Under the pieces are notes generated by a model. That model made no database searches and was not told where the DNA came from. It was given only the letters and a program-made list of their open reading frames with translations. This document shows positions 62,696 to 64,000 of a DNA stretch of 64,000 nt, piece by piece. The first letter of the stretch is position 1. Each line of letters opens with the position of its first letter. Made by a program: the position numbers and the translations under genes. This DNA is from CAVPJC01 sp963705155 (GTDB taxonomy: Bacteria > Chloroflexota > Anaerolineae > Anaerolineales > UBA4823): assembly GCA_963705155.1 (NCBI GenBank), contig CAVPJC010000003.1:58368-122367 (forward strand). Direction: 5' to 3'.

Positions 62696-62837
62696 GCTTT
62701 CCGTGCGAGAGTGAAAGGCTACCCGTGATCGGTGCGCCAGTGGTCAGAAAACAGCCTGACCGCTGGCCACCGGACACTTTGTGAGACCCGCCAATCACCC
62801 AGCATGGTTAATTCCACCCTTTATCAAGGAGGTTCGT

Positions 62838-64000
62838 ATGAAAGATCAAGCAAAGATTGTTGTTATCGGCGGCGGCATTTTTGGCGTCAACATCGCCTAC
62901 CATCTGGCAAAAGCTGGCTGGAATGACCTGATCCTGGTTGACAAAGGCGAGATCGCCAGCGGGGAGACCGGTCATGCAGCCGGATTGGTAACCCAATTTG
63001 CCACAAATCACACATTGATGCAGTTCAGAAAATACAGCATCGAATTGTACAGCGAGCTGGGGCTCTTTGACCACGTGGGCAGCTTGCGGGTGGCATCCAG
63101 CCCGGAACAATTCAAAGAACTTCAGCGCAGTGTCAGCAAAGCCAAAGCCATCGGTATGGATGTTGATATCATTTCTCCAGCCGAGGCCATCAAAATCATG
63201 CCCCAGTTGACCGACAAAGAGCTGTACGGCGCCATCTACCTGCCGCGCGATGGTCACCTGGACCCCTACATGACCACCACCCGCATGGCCCAGCATGTTC
63301 GTGAGCTGGGATGCACCATTTATACCGATACACGTGTCACCGGGATCGAGCTTTCACCCCGCGGTGAAGTCACCGGTGTTTATCACCGATAAGGGCAAAA
63401 TCAAAACTGAAATCGTGATCAATGCTGCCGGCCTGTGGGGACCACGCGTTTCTGCCATGGCTGGCTTCAATTATCCCACCACGCCGGTTGATCACCAGCA
63501 CGTTGCGCTCAAGGCTGTCCGAGGCAAAGAATTCCCCCACCACACCCCCTGCCTGCGTGACCCCGACAACCTGGTTTACATCCGCGAAGAACAGGGCGGG
63601 CTGGTCATTGGCGGTTACGAACCCAACACCGTGGCGCGCTGGATCGAGGGCGTCTCCTGGGAACACGGCGGGCGCTCTTTGCCCCCAGATTTTGACCGGT
63701 TCGAACAACTCATGGAAGGCGCTATCCGGCGCCTGCCCTTCCTGGAAGAGGCCGAAATCATCACGCTGGTCTGCCACCCCGGGGCTTACACCCCCGATTG
63801 CCAGCCCGTCATTGGCCCGGTGCCCGGCGCCGCGGCCTGTGGATGGCTGCCGGGATGTCGCTCAACGGTTTCGGCGCAGCCGGCGGCGTGGGCAAACTGC
63901 TGACCGAGTGGATCATCGATGGCGAGCCTTCTCTGGATATTTATGGCTTCCGGGCAACCCGTTTCGGCCGCTATTACGATAATCTGAATTATGCCGCCGA
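62838..64000 (+). CDS. Dimethylglycine/sarcosine-dehydrogenase-like FAD protein, partial at window edge (two frameshifts)
   Basis: The ATG at 62838 follows AAGGAGG. The FAD domain has GGGIFG (11-16) and the covalent-FAD His46 in ETGHAAGL, as in the paralog at 54.7-57.1 kb. The frame breaks at a TTT near 63380 (restoring ITDKGKIKTEIVINAAG) and again near 63830 (restoring GLWMAAGMSLNGFGAAGG). Coding continues past the end of the window, where a GCV_T domain would be expected. It differs clearly from the first copy and follows an APC permease, so it may serve a different N-methyl amino acid. Confidence 0.82.

Noticed and set aside
5367..63903. Programmed ribosomal frameshifting to explain the many split genes
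   Set aside because: The breaks occur in unrelated genes, in both directions, without shared slippery sequences plus pseudoknots; one-base indels at homopolymers are a simpler cause.
1..64000. tRNA, rRNA or CRISPR loci
   Set aside because: No tRNA T-loop/acceptor pattern, rRNA core sequence or regularly spaced repeat array was noticed in reading the window.

Overview
The window looks like a chromosomal segment of an anaerobic bacterium, most likely a Chloroflexota (Anaerolineae-type) genome assembled from a metagenome or a draft. This is an inference from gene content: corrinoid methyltransferases with a reductive activator, rubrerythrin, LAL/MalT-type LuxR remnants, clostripain, SWIM and CHRD/PKD proteins. 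There are no rRNA or tRNA genes, no insertion sequence and no CRISPR array. About a dozen genes are interrupted by single-base frameshifts, often at homopolymers, so sequencing or assembly indels are likely; a cluster of them at 19-25 kb could be real decay.

Region 1 (1-14.1 kb) is a long plus-strand catabolic operon that ends at a strong terminator near 14.04 kb. It encodes an NCS2 nucleobase permease, a three-subunit molybdenum hydroxylase of the xanthine dehydrogenase family, FdrA, DUF1116 (YlbE-like), a cyclase-family hydrolase, a GNAT protein, a thiolase-fold protein whose nucleophilic Cys is Pro, and its DUF35 partner. The DUF2877 (YlbF-like) protein is transcribed divergently with two small membrane proteins. 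FdrA, DUF1116 and DUF2877 are together the recognised oxamate carbamoyltransferase set of allantoin catabolism. The operon therefore looks built to hydroxylate, open and cleave a nitrogen heterocycle, which need not be xanthine. Hairpins lie in three of its gaps.

Region 2 (14.1-25.1 kb) carries an MFS transporter, a secreted multidomain subtilase, a shattered LuxR/MalT regulator, a deazaflavin-type reductase, a broken NapH-like 4Fe-4S membrane protein with a small companion, and a CPBP protease.

Region 3 (25.1-35.4 kb) is a C1 operon under a GntR regulator whose promoter overlaps a perfect 12-bp inverted repeat. It holds MttB (no pyrrolysine), a RACo-like activator, a corrinoid protein, a homocysteine methyltransferase-like protein, DUF1638, a small PF13769-type protein, the MTHFR C-terminal protein, MTHFR and an MtgA-like methyltransferase. 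Together they would move a methyl group from a quaternary amine through cobalamin to tetrahydrofolate and oxidise it.

Region 4 (35.4-43.8 kb) holds a clostripain-type peptidase, a two-component system divergent from a small redox operon (PepSY-like protein, ApbE, ferric-reductase-like cytochrome), rubrerythrin and a MITE-like palindrome.

Region 5 (43.8-64 kb) returns to methylated amines. It has two more MttB paralogs with a second corrinoid protein, a GntR-controlled operon (choline-kinase-like, transaldolase-like, class II aldolase, HisC-like aminotransferase, HAD phosphatase) of unknown pathway, and two dimethylglycine/sarcosine-dehydrogenase-like genes. These last two sit on either side of a divergent promoter in which one TTGCAA hexamer can serve as the -35 for both directions, next to a DeoR gene. 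An APC permease and a metallophosphoesterase complete this cluster.
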